A stretch of 64,000 nt of DNA. It comes from Sphingomonas sp. CROZ-RG-20F-R02-07. Its GTDB lineage: Bacteria; Pseudomonadota; Alphaproteobacteria; Sphingomonadales; Sphingomonadaceae. Shown in pieces: positions 35,882 to 45,600 of the stretch (position 1 is the first letter of the stretch; every line of letters begins with the position of its first letter). The stretch is from NCBI RefSeq assembly GCF_022662335.1, contig NZ_JAKNQJ010000004.1, positions 186,001-250,000 on the forward strand. Reading direction: 5' to 3'. The translations under genes were made by a program, and so were the position numbers. Under the pieces are notes generated by a model. It was given only the letters and a program-made list of their open reading frames with translations, had not been told where the DNA came from and searched no databases.

Positions 35882-36175
35882 TCATCGTGACCAGATGAGA
35901 TTGAAGCTGCCATCGTCGCCTTCGACAAGGTTGGCGTAGATCGGGGCGGGGAAGATTGGATCATCGAGCTTTACCGCCATGTAGGATCGATCCTCGCGTG
36001 AAACCTTCGACCAAGCGGCGCCGAGCTCGGTGGTGCCCGCGTATACCCTGGCATCCGGAGCCCTCTCGCTGTCCTTCTGGACGCGGACGATCTTAACCTC
36101 CGTCTTGATGGTGAGCGTTGCGAGCGTGCCGGTGAACCCGCCGTCGGTCGCCGTGAAGTTGCCGATGGTAGCCAT
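35882..36175 (-). CDS. DUF736 family protein
   Basis: A 97-residue protein reading MATIGNFTATDGGFTGTLAT with the central AWSKVSREDRSYMAVKLDDP, the usual pattern of DUF736. Members are abundant on plasmids and integrative elements of alphaproteobacteria, often near conjugation genes; their function is unknown. It faces the vsr gene with a 60-bp gap. No conjugation genes are nearby, so it looks like a captured fragment of another mobile element. Confidence 0.85.
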   Translation of the reverse strand: MATIGNFTATDGGFTGTLATLTIKTEVKIVRVQKDSERAPDARVYAGTTELGAAWSKVSREDRSYMAVKLDDPIFPAPIYANLVEGDDGSFNLIWSR

Positions 36176-36560
36176 GTCTGATCTCCTTGCTTCGATCCGC
36201 GCCCGTCGCGGCCTCGATGGCGATCACGTGCCGGGGGCGATCGGTGATGCACCGCTTGCGGCCGAAGCAACGCGGAGGACGGCAGGAGGGGGCTTTTTTG
36301 CTTCGCGGTGCAAAGCCGCAGGCGGCGGAAAAAAGGTCCCGCTTGTCGTTGCAGCTAGGCGATAGAGGCGCAGCCGCCTCCCGGTTAGATCAAGCCAGAC
36401 AGAGGCTGTGCGGGGCGGTGAGTGGCAATGGCAGACAGAAATTGGATCAATTCGCGATCCCGATCATCGCGGTTCTGCATGCTTCCACGGCGAAAAGCAG
36501 CGGGAGCGTTCAAAGAATCATCAGGAGCGGCCGCAAGTTGGGAACACGGTCTTCGAACGG

Positions 36561-36683
36561 TCACCTTGGCCGGGTCGTAGGGCGCTGCAGCGCCATCACG
36601 TCATCGTAGGACCCGAGTAGTCGCTCGCGCCGAAGCCGGGGTTTGCGCCAATAATCATCAGGCGTGGGTTCAGCAGGGGAGGG
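36561..36683 (-). pseudogene. Possible 3' remnant of a decayed gene
   Basis: Forty codons without a start, opening after a TAG at 36684-36686 and ending in TGA at 36561. They read PSPAEPTPDDYWRKPRLRRE, then RLLGSYDDVMALQRPTTRPR. The charged, low-bias composition looks like the tail of a real protein, but I cannot name the family. It adjoins another short fragment in a different frame. Confidence 0.3.
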
Positions 36684-36690
36684 CTACTGA

Positions 36691-36795
36691 TTAGGCTGAA
36701 GCCACAGGCGCCATGGAAAGCTTCAGTGCCGCATTCCTGCCAAACGCATTAATCCGGTTGTACATGCCTAAAGCATTTTCATCTGGAGAAATCAT
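36691..36795 (-). CDS. Short open reading frame with a good ribosome site; possibly a truncated gene
   Basis: ATG 36795 has an AAGGAG about ten bases upstream. The frame gives 34 residues, MISPDENALGMYNRINAFGR and on to a TAA. The well-formed ribosome site suggests it was, or is, translated. It may be the 5' end of a larger gene lost by deletion; the family is not identifiable from so few residues. Confidence 0.3.
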   Translation of the reverse strand: MISPDENALGMYNRINAFGRNAALKLSMAPVASA

Positions 36796-36921
36796 TCGAA
36801 CGAGTCTCCTTGCATGGCAGCCTTAGATACATCATGAACGAACGACAGAAGTTGGGTAGCCGATAAGGTGCGCCGGATGTACGGAAGTGGGTCGGTAATT
36901 CGGCTAAGCATGACTGAAGGG

Positions 36922-38043
36922 TCAGTCCAAACCGCTCCGGTCAGATCCGTCGGGAGTAGTGCTGCTCGTCTCCTCTCCCTCCGTTAGCGGGTTGATCGAA
37001 TGATTGCTTGGCGCGCTGGATCTAATATTGCGACGGTTAATCCTGAAAGACTGCTCTACCCTGATCTGATTAGCCTTCTCATCGGACGCGATCTGCTTAA
37101 AGAACGGCTTTACGGTCTCACCGGTCCCCGCGAGGACATAGGTAACACGGAGGCCAACGACGGCGAGCCACACAAGGGTATCAGACAGAGCGACAGCGCC
37201 GACCAACATGCGCGCTTCGTTGCGCATGATCGCGAGCGCCGCATTCGAAAGGCAGCGGACCGTTACGATGTGCAGTTGCTGGGCTGACACAGTCAGCGGC
37301 GCTGATCCGATGGTGTAGGTGGGAGCAATCACTTGCGGATAAAGGGCTTCCAGCTTCTGGACAATGTGGCGCGCCGAACTCTCTAAAATTGCGAATGTCT
37401 GTTCGAGGTAATCGTCGTCAACGGGAATTTTCTGATCTTCGCGCGCGGTGCTGCCGGGGTACTTCCGAATATAGAATGCGTCGGGATACCCCATCCGATG
37501 AACGTAGAGGTTCCGGCGATCATGAACCTCCTCAAGATCCTGGTAGGCCGTATCTGATGCCGCTAATTCTACGTTGAACTTAGTTTTATAAAACTTAAGC
37601 TTGTCAGACAGGCTTCCACGCGTAAGCCCGTTCATAAGTTTGTCTAGAATGTAGGCCTCAATACCTTGGTTCCAGACAATCGTTAGCAGTTCGGCATGCG
37701 ACATCTCCAAGCGTTTGTCGTCTTTGAGCCAGTCCTTACTTCGTGTCGCCATTTCCGCAACGATCGCGACGATAAAAACTTCGTAGATCGATATCGCCTG
37801 CACTAAGATGACTGAGCGCAATGTCTTCGGATAGATATCGCGCGCGTGGAAGGTGACGCTCTTCCATGGTCGCTTGATTGTCTTCGCTCCCACCTTGAAT
37901 ACGACACTTGCCGGGTGGCCCGGCTGCTGCATGATCGCTTTTCCGGTTTGATGCAGCGTCTCGTAGGCTTGCGTCGAGGCTTCGTAGAGCACGCGCAAAC
38001 GAGTGAGATCGCGACGGAACTCCTTAAAAGCCTCAAATTTCAT
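36922..38043 (-). CDS. HEPN-like protein
   Basis: A 373-residue, largely helical protein. The motif RNLYVH, Arg177-x4-His182 inside EEVHDRRNLYVHRMG, matches the R-x4-6-H signature of HEPN domains, many of which are RNases in toxin-antitoxin and abortive-infection systems. The preceding helix SVILVQAISIYEVFIVAIVAEM also fits that fold. A hydrophobic stretch near residues 265-300 could be a membrane segment or buried helix. The C-terminal 40 residues are polar and probably disordered. It stands alone on the minus strand and its composition is poorer in GC than the methyltransferase operon. A defence role is inferred from motif and neighbourhood. Confidence 0.6.
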   Translation of the reverse strand: MKFEAFKEFRRDLTRLRVLYEASTQAYETLHQTGKAIMQQPGHPASVVFKVGAKTIKRPWKSVTFHARDIYPKTLRSVILVQAISIYEVFIVAIVAEMATRSKDWLKDDKRLEMSHAELLTIVWNQGIEAYILDKLMNGLTRGSLSDKLKFYKTKFNVELAASDTAYQDLEEVHDRRNLYVHRMGYPDAFYIRKYPGSTAREDQKIPVDDDYLEQTFAILESSARHIVQKLEALYPQVIAPTYTIGSAPLTVSAQQLHIVTVRCLSNAALAIMRNEARMLVGAVALSDTLVWLAVVGLRVTYVLAGTGETVKPFFKQIASDEKANQIRVEQSFRINRRNIRSSAPSNHSINPLTEGEETSSTTPDGSDRSGLD

Positions 38044-38369
38044 TGTTGCGATTCCAATTCGTGCTGATGTTCGATCGCTTTTGGGGCGGCCTCGCTTTTA
38101 AAGCCATCAGAACACCGCGCGCATCGGTTGGCGCCCGAATAGCTCCAGAACTTACTGCGCGGTGGCGACCATACAGTGGGCGCGTGCCGTCGCAACCGTG
38201 TCCGACCAAGCCGGCATTTACATCCTGACCGAGCGTCCGGAGTCGCGGAGCGCTGGGAAAGCGCTAGATGGCCGTTTCGGGGTCGACACGCGGAGGGTGG
38301 GGCTACGTTGGTGCGCAGCCTGTTGACGTGCGCTGATAGACGGAGCCTTCTCTTCTTGGCTCGGCATCA
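38044..38369. other. Intergenic region between divergent HEPN-like and nuclease genes
   Basis: This 326-bp stretch separates two diverging genes and should contain both promoters. I see no clear -35/-10 pair, repeat or RNA structure. Open frames through it are short and have no ribosome site. Confidence 0.4.
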
Positions 38370-39644
38370 TTGCGCGTCGCGGAGCTTGCGGTAGCCGATA
38401 TCAAGCGTAAGCTCGCGCCGATGGGGCCCATCGCTCTCCTCGGTGAGATATCCGACATCCAGACGGTTAACCGGCGCAGGCGTGTCGAAAGCGCAAGCAG
38501 GACCGCGCCGAACTTCACGCCGCTCGAATTCCTCGACACACGGGAAAGGGGATTGTCTCGAATTTTGGCATGGCTCCTCAACCCGCGTGGGTCGCACGAG
38601 CAGGGGTCCGCCTTCCTCGAGGAGTTCACGCGCTGGCTCGAGCTTGACGATGAATGGCGCCGCGACCTCGACGACGCGTGGGTGATCCTCGAGGCGCCGA
38701 CGATCGCGATCACGAAGATCGGCTACCTCGACGTGCTCGTGCGGCTTAAGGGCCGCATGCTCGCGATCGAGAACAAGCCGACGGCGACCGATCAACCAGA
38801 GCAGGTCCGCCGCTACCTCGCCGACCTCTCATCGCGGCGTCTCGACGCGCACTGTCTCGTCTACCTCTCCGGCACGGGAAGCGCGCCCTCGGACGAGAGC
38901 GTCGGCGCGGACGAGTTCGGAGCGGCGGTAGCCGCCGGGACGCTCCGCGTGCGCGGCTACGCGGCGATCGCCGACTGGATGGACGCCTGCGCTCCGCGAT
39001 GCGTCGCTCCGACCGTGTCGGCGATGCTGGCCGGCATCAAGAGTCACGTACTGAAGGAGTTCTCGGGAGTGACGGACCTAGGCGAGGTGGAGGAGATCGG
39101 GGACGCGGTGCTGTCCTCGCGGGACCGGCTGGAGGCTGGTTTGGCGCTTCTGGAGGCTGAGGCCTCTATCAAGGAGAGGCTGCTCGCGACGCTCGTGACG
39201 GAGGTGGAGGAACTCGTCCGTGGAAGGCGGGGATGGCGGGTCCGACGGTCGGACATCGGGTTATCAAACAACAGCGGCGTAGTCATCGGCCTGACGCCCA
39301 ACGCCGCCGTCGGGTTCGGAATCCAGTTCGACAAGTCCGGGCACCGGGTGCTGTTCTACGGCGTGAACAGCATGGACGACCGACCGCTGCCCCGGGGAAC
39401 GAAGAGGGTCATGCAGGAACTCATCGGCGTGAAGACCGGGACGGTAGCCTGGCCGGTTTGGAAGCAGGTCGGGCCCAACGACAAGTTCTTTGCGATGCCG
39501 AAGGCTACGGGACGGGAGTTCTGGCTAGGCCTGAGCGACGGGTCGGTCGCGCGCATGCTCTTCGGCTACGTCGAGGAGGTCGAGCGGACGCTCAGGCGCG
39601 AGAAGCTGCTCGTGACGGTTAAGGAGCGCGTCCTCGCCGAGTGA
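38370..39644 (+). CDS. PD-(D/E)XK nuclease superfamily protein
   Basis: Up to 424 residues. The nuclease core is GYLDVLVRLKGRMLAIENKP, with Asp121 and Glu134-x-Lys136, followed by the conserved QVRRYL helix. Upstream, the block RERGLSRILAWLLNPRGSHEQG is typical of the PD-(D/E)XK nuclease family found in defence islands. TTG 38370 is the first possible start; ATG 38421 is a reasonable alternative that removes 17 residues and keeps the whole domain. No modification or partner gene lies beside it, so it may act with another cargo gene or alone. Confidence 0.75.
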   Translation: MRVAELAVADIKRKLAPMGPIALLGEISDIQTVNRRRRVESASRTAPNFTPLEFLDTRERGLSRILAWLLNPRGSHEQGSAFLEEFTRWLELDDEWRRDLDDAWVILEAPTIAITKIGYLDVLVRLKGRMLAIENKPTATDQPEQVRRYLADLSSRRLDAHCLVYLSGTGSAPSDESVGADEFGAAVAAGTLRVRGYAAIADWMDACAPRCVAPTVSAMLAGIKSHVLKEFSGVTDLGEVEEIGDAVLSSRDRLEAGLALLEAEASIKERLLATLVTEVEELVRGRRGWRVRRSDIGLSNNSGVVIGLTPNAAVGFGIQFDKSGHRVLFYGVNSMDDRPLPRGTKRVMQELIGVKTGTVAWPVWKQVGPNDKFFAMPKATGREFWLGLSDGSVARMLFGYVEEVERTLRREKLLVTVKERVLAE

Positions 39645-40046
39645 AAATGGGCCCGCCGCGATCATCACTGTGTCCAGCAAGCGGTCATCGCCTACCTGTC
39701 ATTGGCGACGACGACGTAGACCGCTCGGTAGCGTTCAAAGTGGCGCGCCTCGTGACCGAGATTGCCTGCTGCTCGCGCTTGGCGACGAGGGGACCGAGGG
39801 GCGCTATCACGTTCCCTCCCCATAGCGGCGTCACCTGCGTGGAGCGGGTCTGTCGGCATCTTCAGCGGAATGGACGATCATGGAAGAGCTGGAATTAGGT
39901 TTTTGCTCAACAACGGACGCTATCGGGAGTGCAGATGCTTGCACGAAATTCCGCAATTGGGTCAAGCTGCTGAGCTAACCGTGCCGTTGATCGCGACTCA
40001 CCCGCCATCTAAGCTCGACGTCGATGAGCATCAATGAGAGCCTTTC
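39645..40046. other. 402-bp intergenic stretch, nothing recognised
   Basis: The region lies between the nuclease gene and the AddB-like gene on the same strand. Small open frames exist in both directions, but none has a ribosome site or a recognisable product. It probably holds a terminator for the nuclease gene and the promoter of the AddAB-like pair, neither of which I can point to with confidence. Confidence 0.4.
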
Positions 40047-42695
40047 ATGAAGCGGCAGACTTACATAGCGCACGGCCGCCTCGCGTCTCGTGAGATCCGG
40101 CTCGATGCCGCTCGCAACCAGCGCCACGGCATTCAGGTCATGGCGTTCGAGCAACTTGCCGCGCGCCTCGCTGGCGGTTTCGCGCAAACGATTGACGCAG
40201 AAACGCTGCGCGATGCGATCCAAAAGGCTCTGCCCGAGAACGACCTCGGCGAACTTAATGCGATCAAACTTCTTCCGGGTATGACGGGGGCCGCAGCCGA
40301 CACCCTGCACAAAGTCTGGCGTACCGACATCGATCTTTCAGCAAGGGCCGGCGATCATCCCCGGCTCGATGCTTTGGCAACGCTCGAACAGGCAGTTCTC
40401 GAACGTCTGCCCTCGTCGATGTTGCGTCCGGTCGATCTGGCGTTCCAAGCCATCGCGCGGCTCGGCCATGCGCCCGCACTGTTCGACGAGATCGAGATTG
40501 TCGGCATCAGCGAACTATCGCCCTGTTGGCGCGACCTGCTGGTAAAGCTCGCAGGCACTTTGCCGGTGCGGTGGAACGCCGGGCCACGCTCCGTTCCCGA
40601 ATGGCTTGAAGGCTCGGCCGTCGAGATCATCCGCTCTAAACCCGCCACGCCGAAGGTCGAGGCGATGAGCACTGCCAGCGGTTATCATGAGGCGATCGAG
40701 GCGTTGCGCTGGGCGCGAGAGCTGATCGCCAACGGGATCGCGAAGCCGTCGGAGATCGCGATCGCGGCTGCCGCCCCGGCAGCGTATGACGACGAGTTCA
40801 TGGCGCTTCGTGCGGACGCCAATATCGACCTTCACTTCGTCCACAGCATCCGGGTGGTGACCACCCGGGATGGTCAAACTGCCGCGGCGCTCGCCGACCT
40901 ATTGGTGCGCGGGATCTCGCAGGGCCGCCTTCGCCGCCTCACCACGCTGCTGTCTGGCTCAGGGCCGTTTCAGGCATTGCCAGATGGCTGGCAGCGCGTG
41001 CTGCCGCCCGATGCTCCATTATCGTCCGCCAACGCCTGGGAGCGGCTTCTGAGCGGTCTCACCGCCGATCGGTGGCCCGACGGCATCGATCATACGGCCA
41101 AGCTGCGCACGATCGTCGAAAAGCTCAGCGGTGGGCCCGGTGATGCCGAGGAGATCGGCCGCGCCTTCCTGTCGGGTAGTTCGCTGCGCATCTGGAGAAA
41201 GGCTTTGCTCGCGGGTAGTGCGGCGGCGATCGACGTGACCATCGACGGTTTGCGCCAGGAGGATGCTTGTGAAGCGTGCGTGTCGGTCGCGTGGATGCCG
41301 GCTTCGGCGCTGGCCGCCTCGCCCCGCAAATTCGTGCGCCTGCTCGGTTTGACTTCGACGGGATGGCCGCGACGGATCTCCGAGGATCGTCTGCTGTCCG
41401 ACCACATCGTGCCGGTCGCGGAGCTCGATCCGTTGCCCGTCACTGCAGCCGATCGCCGCGACTTCGAGACGATTCTCTGCACGACGACAGAGCAAGTCGT
41501 GCTGTCACGCGCGCGGCGTGACAACGAAGGGCGGCTGCTCGGCAAAAGCCCGCTGCTGCGCGGGCATCCCGAACCTCGCTATGTCCGCCGAAACCGGCGG
41601 CCGGCGCATGCGATGAGCGAGACCGATCGCCTGCTGGCCCGGCCCACCGACTTTGGCGCCAACGATCAGGCGCGCTCGGCTGTCGCCTGCTGGAGCAACT
41701 GGCAGCGGTCCGCGGTAACGCCTCATGACGGTATGGTTCGTGCCGATCATCCCGCGCTCTTGGCGGCTTTGGAGCGCGTGCAGTCTGCGAGTTCGCTCAC
41801 CAAGCTGCTGCGCAACCCGCTCGGTTTCACCTGGAGTTACGCCCTCGGCATCGGGGCACCGGGAAGCGCCGAAGAGGCGTTGGTACTAGATGCGCGCCAG
41901 AGTGGCATCCTGCTCCACGAGACGCTGGATCATGCCGTGCGGCTGCTTGAAGGCCAAGGGAGCCTCGCCGGTGCCCGATCAGATCAGGTCATCGCCGCAA
42001 TCGAGCAGGCATCCGCGATCGTCGCAGAGCAGTGGCAGGCCGAGCAGGCGGTACCACCTTTGGTCGTCTGGCGACGCACGATCGAGGAGGCTCGCCTAAC
42101 CGCGCTGAACGCGCTCCAGCATCCCGAGCCGGCTTTCGACGGTCAGAAATGCTACACCGAGGTGCCGTTCGGCGGACAGGAAGCCAAGTCCGACGGAGCC
42201 TTGCCCTGGGACCCAGCGATGGCGGTGGAAATCGCCGACACCGGCTTCAAGATCTGGGGTTACATCGATCGGCTCGACCTTTCCGGAGATGGCGCACAGG
42301 CCAGGGTGCTGGACTACAAGGGAGGCAGGCTTCCCCCGAAGCCGGTGACCCTGCAGGGTGGGAAAGAGCTGCAGCGCTGCCTTTACGCTTATGCCGTAAA
42401 GGCGCTGCTCGGCGATGGCGTCGAGATCGACGCGGCGCTTCTCTACCCGCGCGATACTGAGGCTCGCCACCTCGAAGAGCCGGGCGTGGTGTTGGAAGAG
42501 CTGGCTGGACATTTGAGCGCAGCGCGCGCGAGCCTGCTCGCTGGTCGCGCTGTGATCGGCCCCGACAATGGCGGCGACTATGACGATCTGAGCTTTGCGC
42601 TGCCGGCCAATGCCGCCAATGGCTATTGTCCCCGCAAGCTGGAGCCCGCTCGAGAGGCGCTGGGCGACGCAGCGCTCGTCTGGGAGGCGATCTGA
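40047..42695 (+). CDS. AddB-like PD-(D/E)XK nuclease/helicase-fold subunit
   Basis: An 882-residue protein paired with a UvrD-like helicase. The C-terminal nuclease has GYIDRLDLSGDGAQARVLDYKGG, with the Asp and D-Y-K core of RecB-family nucleases, and the helix GGKELQRCLYAYAVKALLG. No Walker A motif is visible at its N-terminus, as in AddB subunits that no longer hydrolyse ATP. The cysteines that hold an iron-sulphur cluster in Bacillus AddB are absent at the expected place (KLLRNPLGFTWSYALG). Its stop overlaps the start of the helicase gene (TGATG). The pair would resect DNA ends; whether it serves repair or defence is open. Confidence 0.75.
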   Translation: MKRQTYIAHGRLASREIRLDAARNQRHGIQVMAFEQLAARLAGGFAQTIDAETLRDAIQKALPENDLGELNAIKLLPGMTGAAADTLHKVWRTDIDLSARAGDHPRLDALATLEQAVLERLPSSMLRPVDLAFQAIARLGHAPALFDEIEIVGISELSPCWRDLLVKLAGTLPVRWNAGPRSVPEWLEGSAVEIIRSKPATPKVEAMSTASGYHEAIEALRWARELIANGIAKPSEIAIAAAAPAAYDDEFMALRADANIDLHFVHSIRVVTTRDGQTAAALADLLVRGISQGRLRRLTTLLSGSGPFQALPDGWQRVLPPDAPLSSANAWERLLSGLTADRWPDGIDHTAKLRTIVEKLSGGPGDAEEIGRAFLSGSSLRIWRKALLAGSAAAIDVTIDGLRQEDACEACVSVAWMPASALAASPRKFVRLLGLTSTGWPRRISEDRLLSDHIVPVAELDPLPVTAADRRDFETILCTTTEQVVLSRARRDNEGRLLGKSPLLRGHPEPRYVRRNRRPAHAMSETDRLLARPTDFGANDQARSAVACWSNWQRSAVTPHDGMVRADHPALLAALERVQSASSLTKLLRNPLGFTWSYALGIGAPGSAEEALVLDARQSGILLHETLDHAVRLLEGQGSLAGARSDQVIAAIEQASAIVAEQWQAEQAVPPLVVWRRTIEEARLTALNALQHPEPAFDGQKCYTEVPFGGQEAKSDGALPWDPAMAVEIADTGFKIWGYIDRLDLSGDGAQARVLDYKGGRLPPKPVTLQGGKELQRCLYAYAVKALLGDGVEIDAALLYPRDTEARHLEEPGVVLEELAGHLSAARASLLAGRAVIGPDNGGDYDDLSFALPANAANGYCPRKLEPAREALGDAALVWEAI

Positions 42696-45600
42696 TGAAC
42701 ATCGCGACCCCAATCCTTCGCGATGAAGCGGCTCGCCTGGTCGCAATGACCGCGCACGATCGCTCTGTCCTGGTCGAAGCCGGCGCTGGCTCAGGCAAGA
42801 CCGCTGTCATGGCAGGGCGGCTCGCGCTGCTGCTCGCCGGCGGCGCAGCACCCAAGGCGATCGCAGCAGTCACCTTCACCGAGCTGGCCGCAAGCGAGCT
42901 CCTGGCGCGCGTCCGCGACTTCGTCGACGAGCTGCTCGACGGGCATGTTCCACGCGAGCTTGCGATCGCGCTGCCCGACGGCCTCTCGGACGCGCAGCGA
43001 GCGAACCTCGACCAAGCCGCCTCCGCGATCGACGAGATCACCTGCTCAACGATCCACGGCTTTTGTCAGCGGCTTATCAAGCCCTATCCGGTCGAGGCCG
43101 ACATCGATCCCGGCGCTTCACTGATGGATCCCGCGCAAGCGGACCTCGTGTTTGGCGATGTCATCGATGGCTGGCTACGCGACATTCTCAACTCCGGCGA
43201 AGAGAGCCTCGTGTCCGAGCTCGTCTTCGTCAGCCCGACCAAGGCGAGCGAGCTGATCGCAACCGCGGCTGGCGCGCTGCGCGACAATCGTGTGCTGGTG
43301 GCGCCTGTGGCCGGCGCGCTTGGGGCCTTAGTGATAGCCTATCGCGCAGCGGCCGATGCTTATCGTGCCTTCGTCGTCGGGACGGCAGCGCAGGAGCCTG
43401 AGAGCATCGCTGGCGCGTCTGCCTTTGTGGAAATGGGCGAAGCGGTCGCGGTTGCGTCTGCGAACGATAGCCCGGCGACACTCGTCCGCCTGCTTTCCTC
43501 GGTGCCGCACCCGTCGCTTTGCACCGCCAAGGGCACGTTCAGCGTCTACAAGAAGAAGGGCAAATGGGAGGCGGCGGCAAAGGCTGCCGGCCTCTCCAAA
43601 GCAGACGGGGGCCTGCTCAACGGCCAAGCCGAAGAACTCCATCTCGCCTGTTGCCAGGGCTGGACCGCTCTGCTCCAGGCTGTGGCTGGGCGTGTGCTGG
43701 CCGACCTGATGAGCGCGATCCAACCGATCGTCGACAACTTCCGCGATTATAAGCGCTCGGCAGCGCTGCTCGATTTTGATGACCTGATCTTCGCGGCGCG
43801 CGATCTGCTGCGCGATCATCCAGCGGTGCGGGGAGCGCTGGCAAAGCGCTACGCGCATGTCTTGGTGGACGAATTTCAGGACACAGATCCACTCCAAACC
43901 GAGATCTTTTGGCGGCTCTGCGGCGACCCGGTCGATGGCGCCGATCCGAAGAATTGGGCGAATTATCGGATCAGGCCGGGAGCGCTCTTTCTCGTCGGCG
44001 ACCCGAAACAGGCGATCTACCGCTTCCGTGGTGCCGACGTTGCCGCCTACATCCGCGCTCGCGAAGCGATTCGGGCGCAGAGCCCCAACGACCTGCTGTC
44101 GATCTCGACCAACTTCCGCTCTTGCGCCGCGATCCTTGCATATGTGAACGAGCGCTTTGCACCGCACATGTCGGTCGAGCTGGGGCAGCCGGGGTTCACG
44201 GCGCTCGATAGCTTCCACCCCGATCATGGCGAGGGGCTGTGCGTTGCAGCACTTGCCGTTCCTTGCGCGGGCGAGGACGGCAAGGCCAAGGCGGGTGCGC
44301 AGCGCGATTGCGAAGCGGAGGCAGTCGCTGAGATGTGCTGCCGGCTGATCGGCAGCCAGATCATTGTCGATCGCAAGACCGACACGCGTCGGCCCTGCCG
44401 GCCAGGCGACATTGCCCTGCTGGCACCGGGCGGCACGGAGTTGTGGCGCTACGAGGAGGCACTTGAGAAGCGCGGCGTACCGGTCGCGACGCAGGCGGGA
44501 AAAGGCTTTTATCGTCGCCAGGAGGTACAGGACCTTATCGCGATCACGCGCGTGCTGGCTGACAGTCGCGACACCCTCGCTCTGATCGCGCTGCTACGCG
44601 GACCGCTGGTCGGGCTGACCGAGGAGCAACTGCTCGACCTCGTCTGGAGCCAGCCTCGCGATCCTGCGCGACCGGATGCTCGGCGGCGGCTCACCATGCA
44701 ACTCGATCCGGAAGCGATCGAAAATAGCCACGCTCGCGATATCGTCGAAAAGCTCCAGGTGCTTCGGCGAGGGATCAATGGGACCACGCCGCATCAGATG
44801 CTTGCAGAGGCGATCGACCTGTTGCGCGTCCGGCCCATTCTCCTCCAGCGCCATGGCGGGCAGGCGGAGCGTCCGCTGGCGAACGTCGATCTCTATCTGA
44901 GCCTCGCCCAACCTTATGGCGTACGCGGGCTGAGGGCGTTTGCAGATGCAATGACCGCAGCGTGGGAGGGCAAGACGCGATCGGCGGAAGGGCGCCCCGA
45001 TGCTCAGGAGGAAGCGGTGTCGCTGGTGACCATGCACGCCTCCAAGGGACTTGAATGGCCTATCGTCGTACCAATCAACACGATGACAGCTGGCAACGAC
45101 GTGCGGGACCCGATCATCGACAGCGACACGAAGACGATCTTCCTTCCTGTCCTCGGCGTTGCGCCTGCGGGCTACGAGGATGCCAAGGCAGCAGAAGTCG
45201 CCGAGCGTGAGCGTGAGCGGCTGCGGCTCTGGTATGTCGCGGCTACCCGCGCGCGCGAATTACTCGTGCTGCCAAAGCTCGACGTGCCGGCCTCAAAGAG
45301 CAGCTGGAATGCATTGATGGACTTCGATCTTGATGGCCTTCCCCTGATCGACATCGAGCAGCATCCGGCGGGGTTCGAAACGATCGACGGCGATCCGGAG
45401 AATGGGCAAACACGCGATGTCTTCGCGAGCGAGGCGGCAGCGGTTGTAGCGGCAACCATCAGGCTCCGCTGGGTCGCTCCAAGCAGGGACGAGGATCCGT
45501 CAGGCCCGCTGGACGTCGTATCCGTACCGCAGATCGTCATTGCCGGCGAAGACGACGAACCGCCAGCGGACGAAGCAGTCGTCATCCAAGGTGGCCGTGA

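Larger units (their letters stand above)
36176..36921. other. 746-bp stretch without an intact recognised gene
   Basis: Between DUF736 and the HEPN-like gene I see no intact gene. The DUF736 end should hold that gene's promoter (minus strand). The middle carries two short open fragments on the minus strand, listed separately at 36561-36683 and 36691-36795, which look like remains of decayed genes. Plus-strand open frames here have no ribosome site or recognisable content. Confidence 0.5.
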
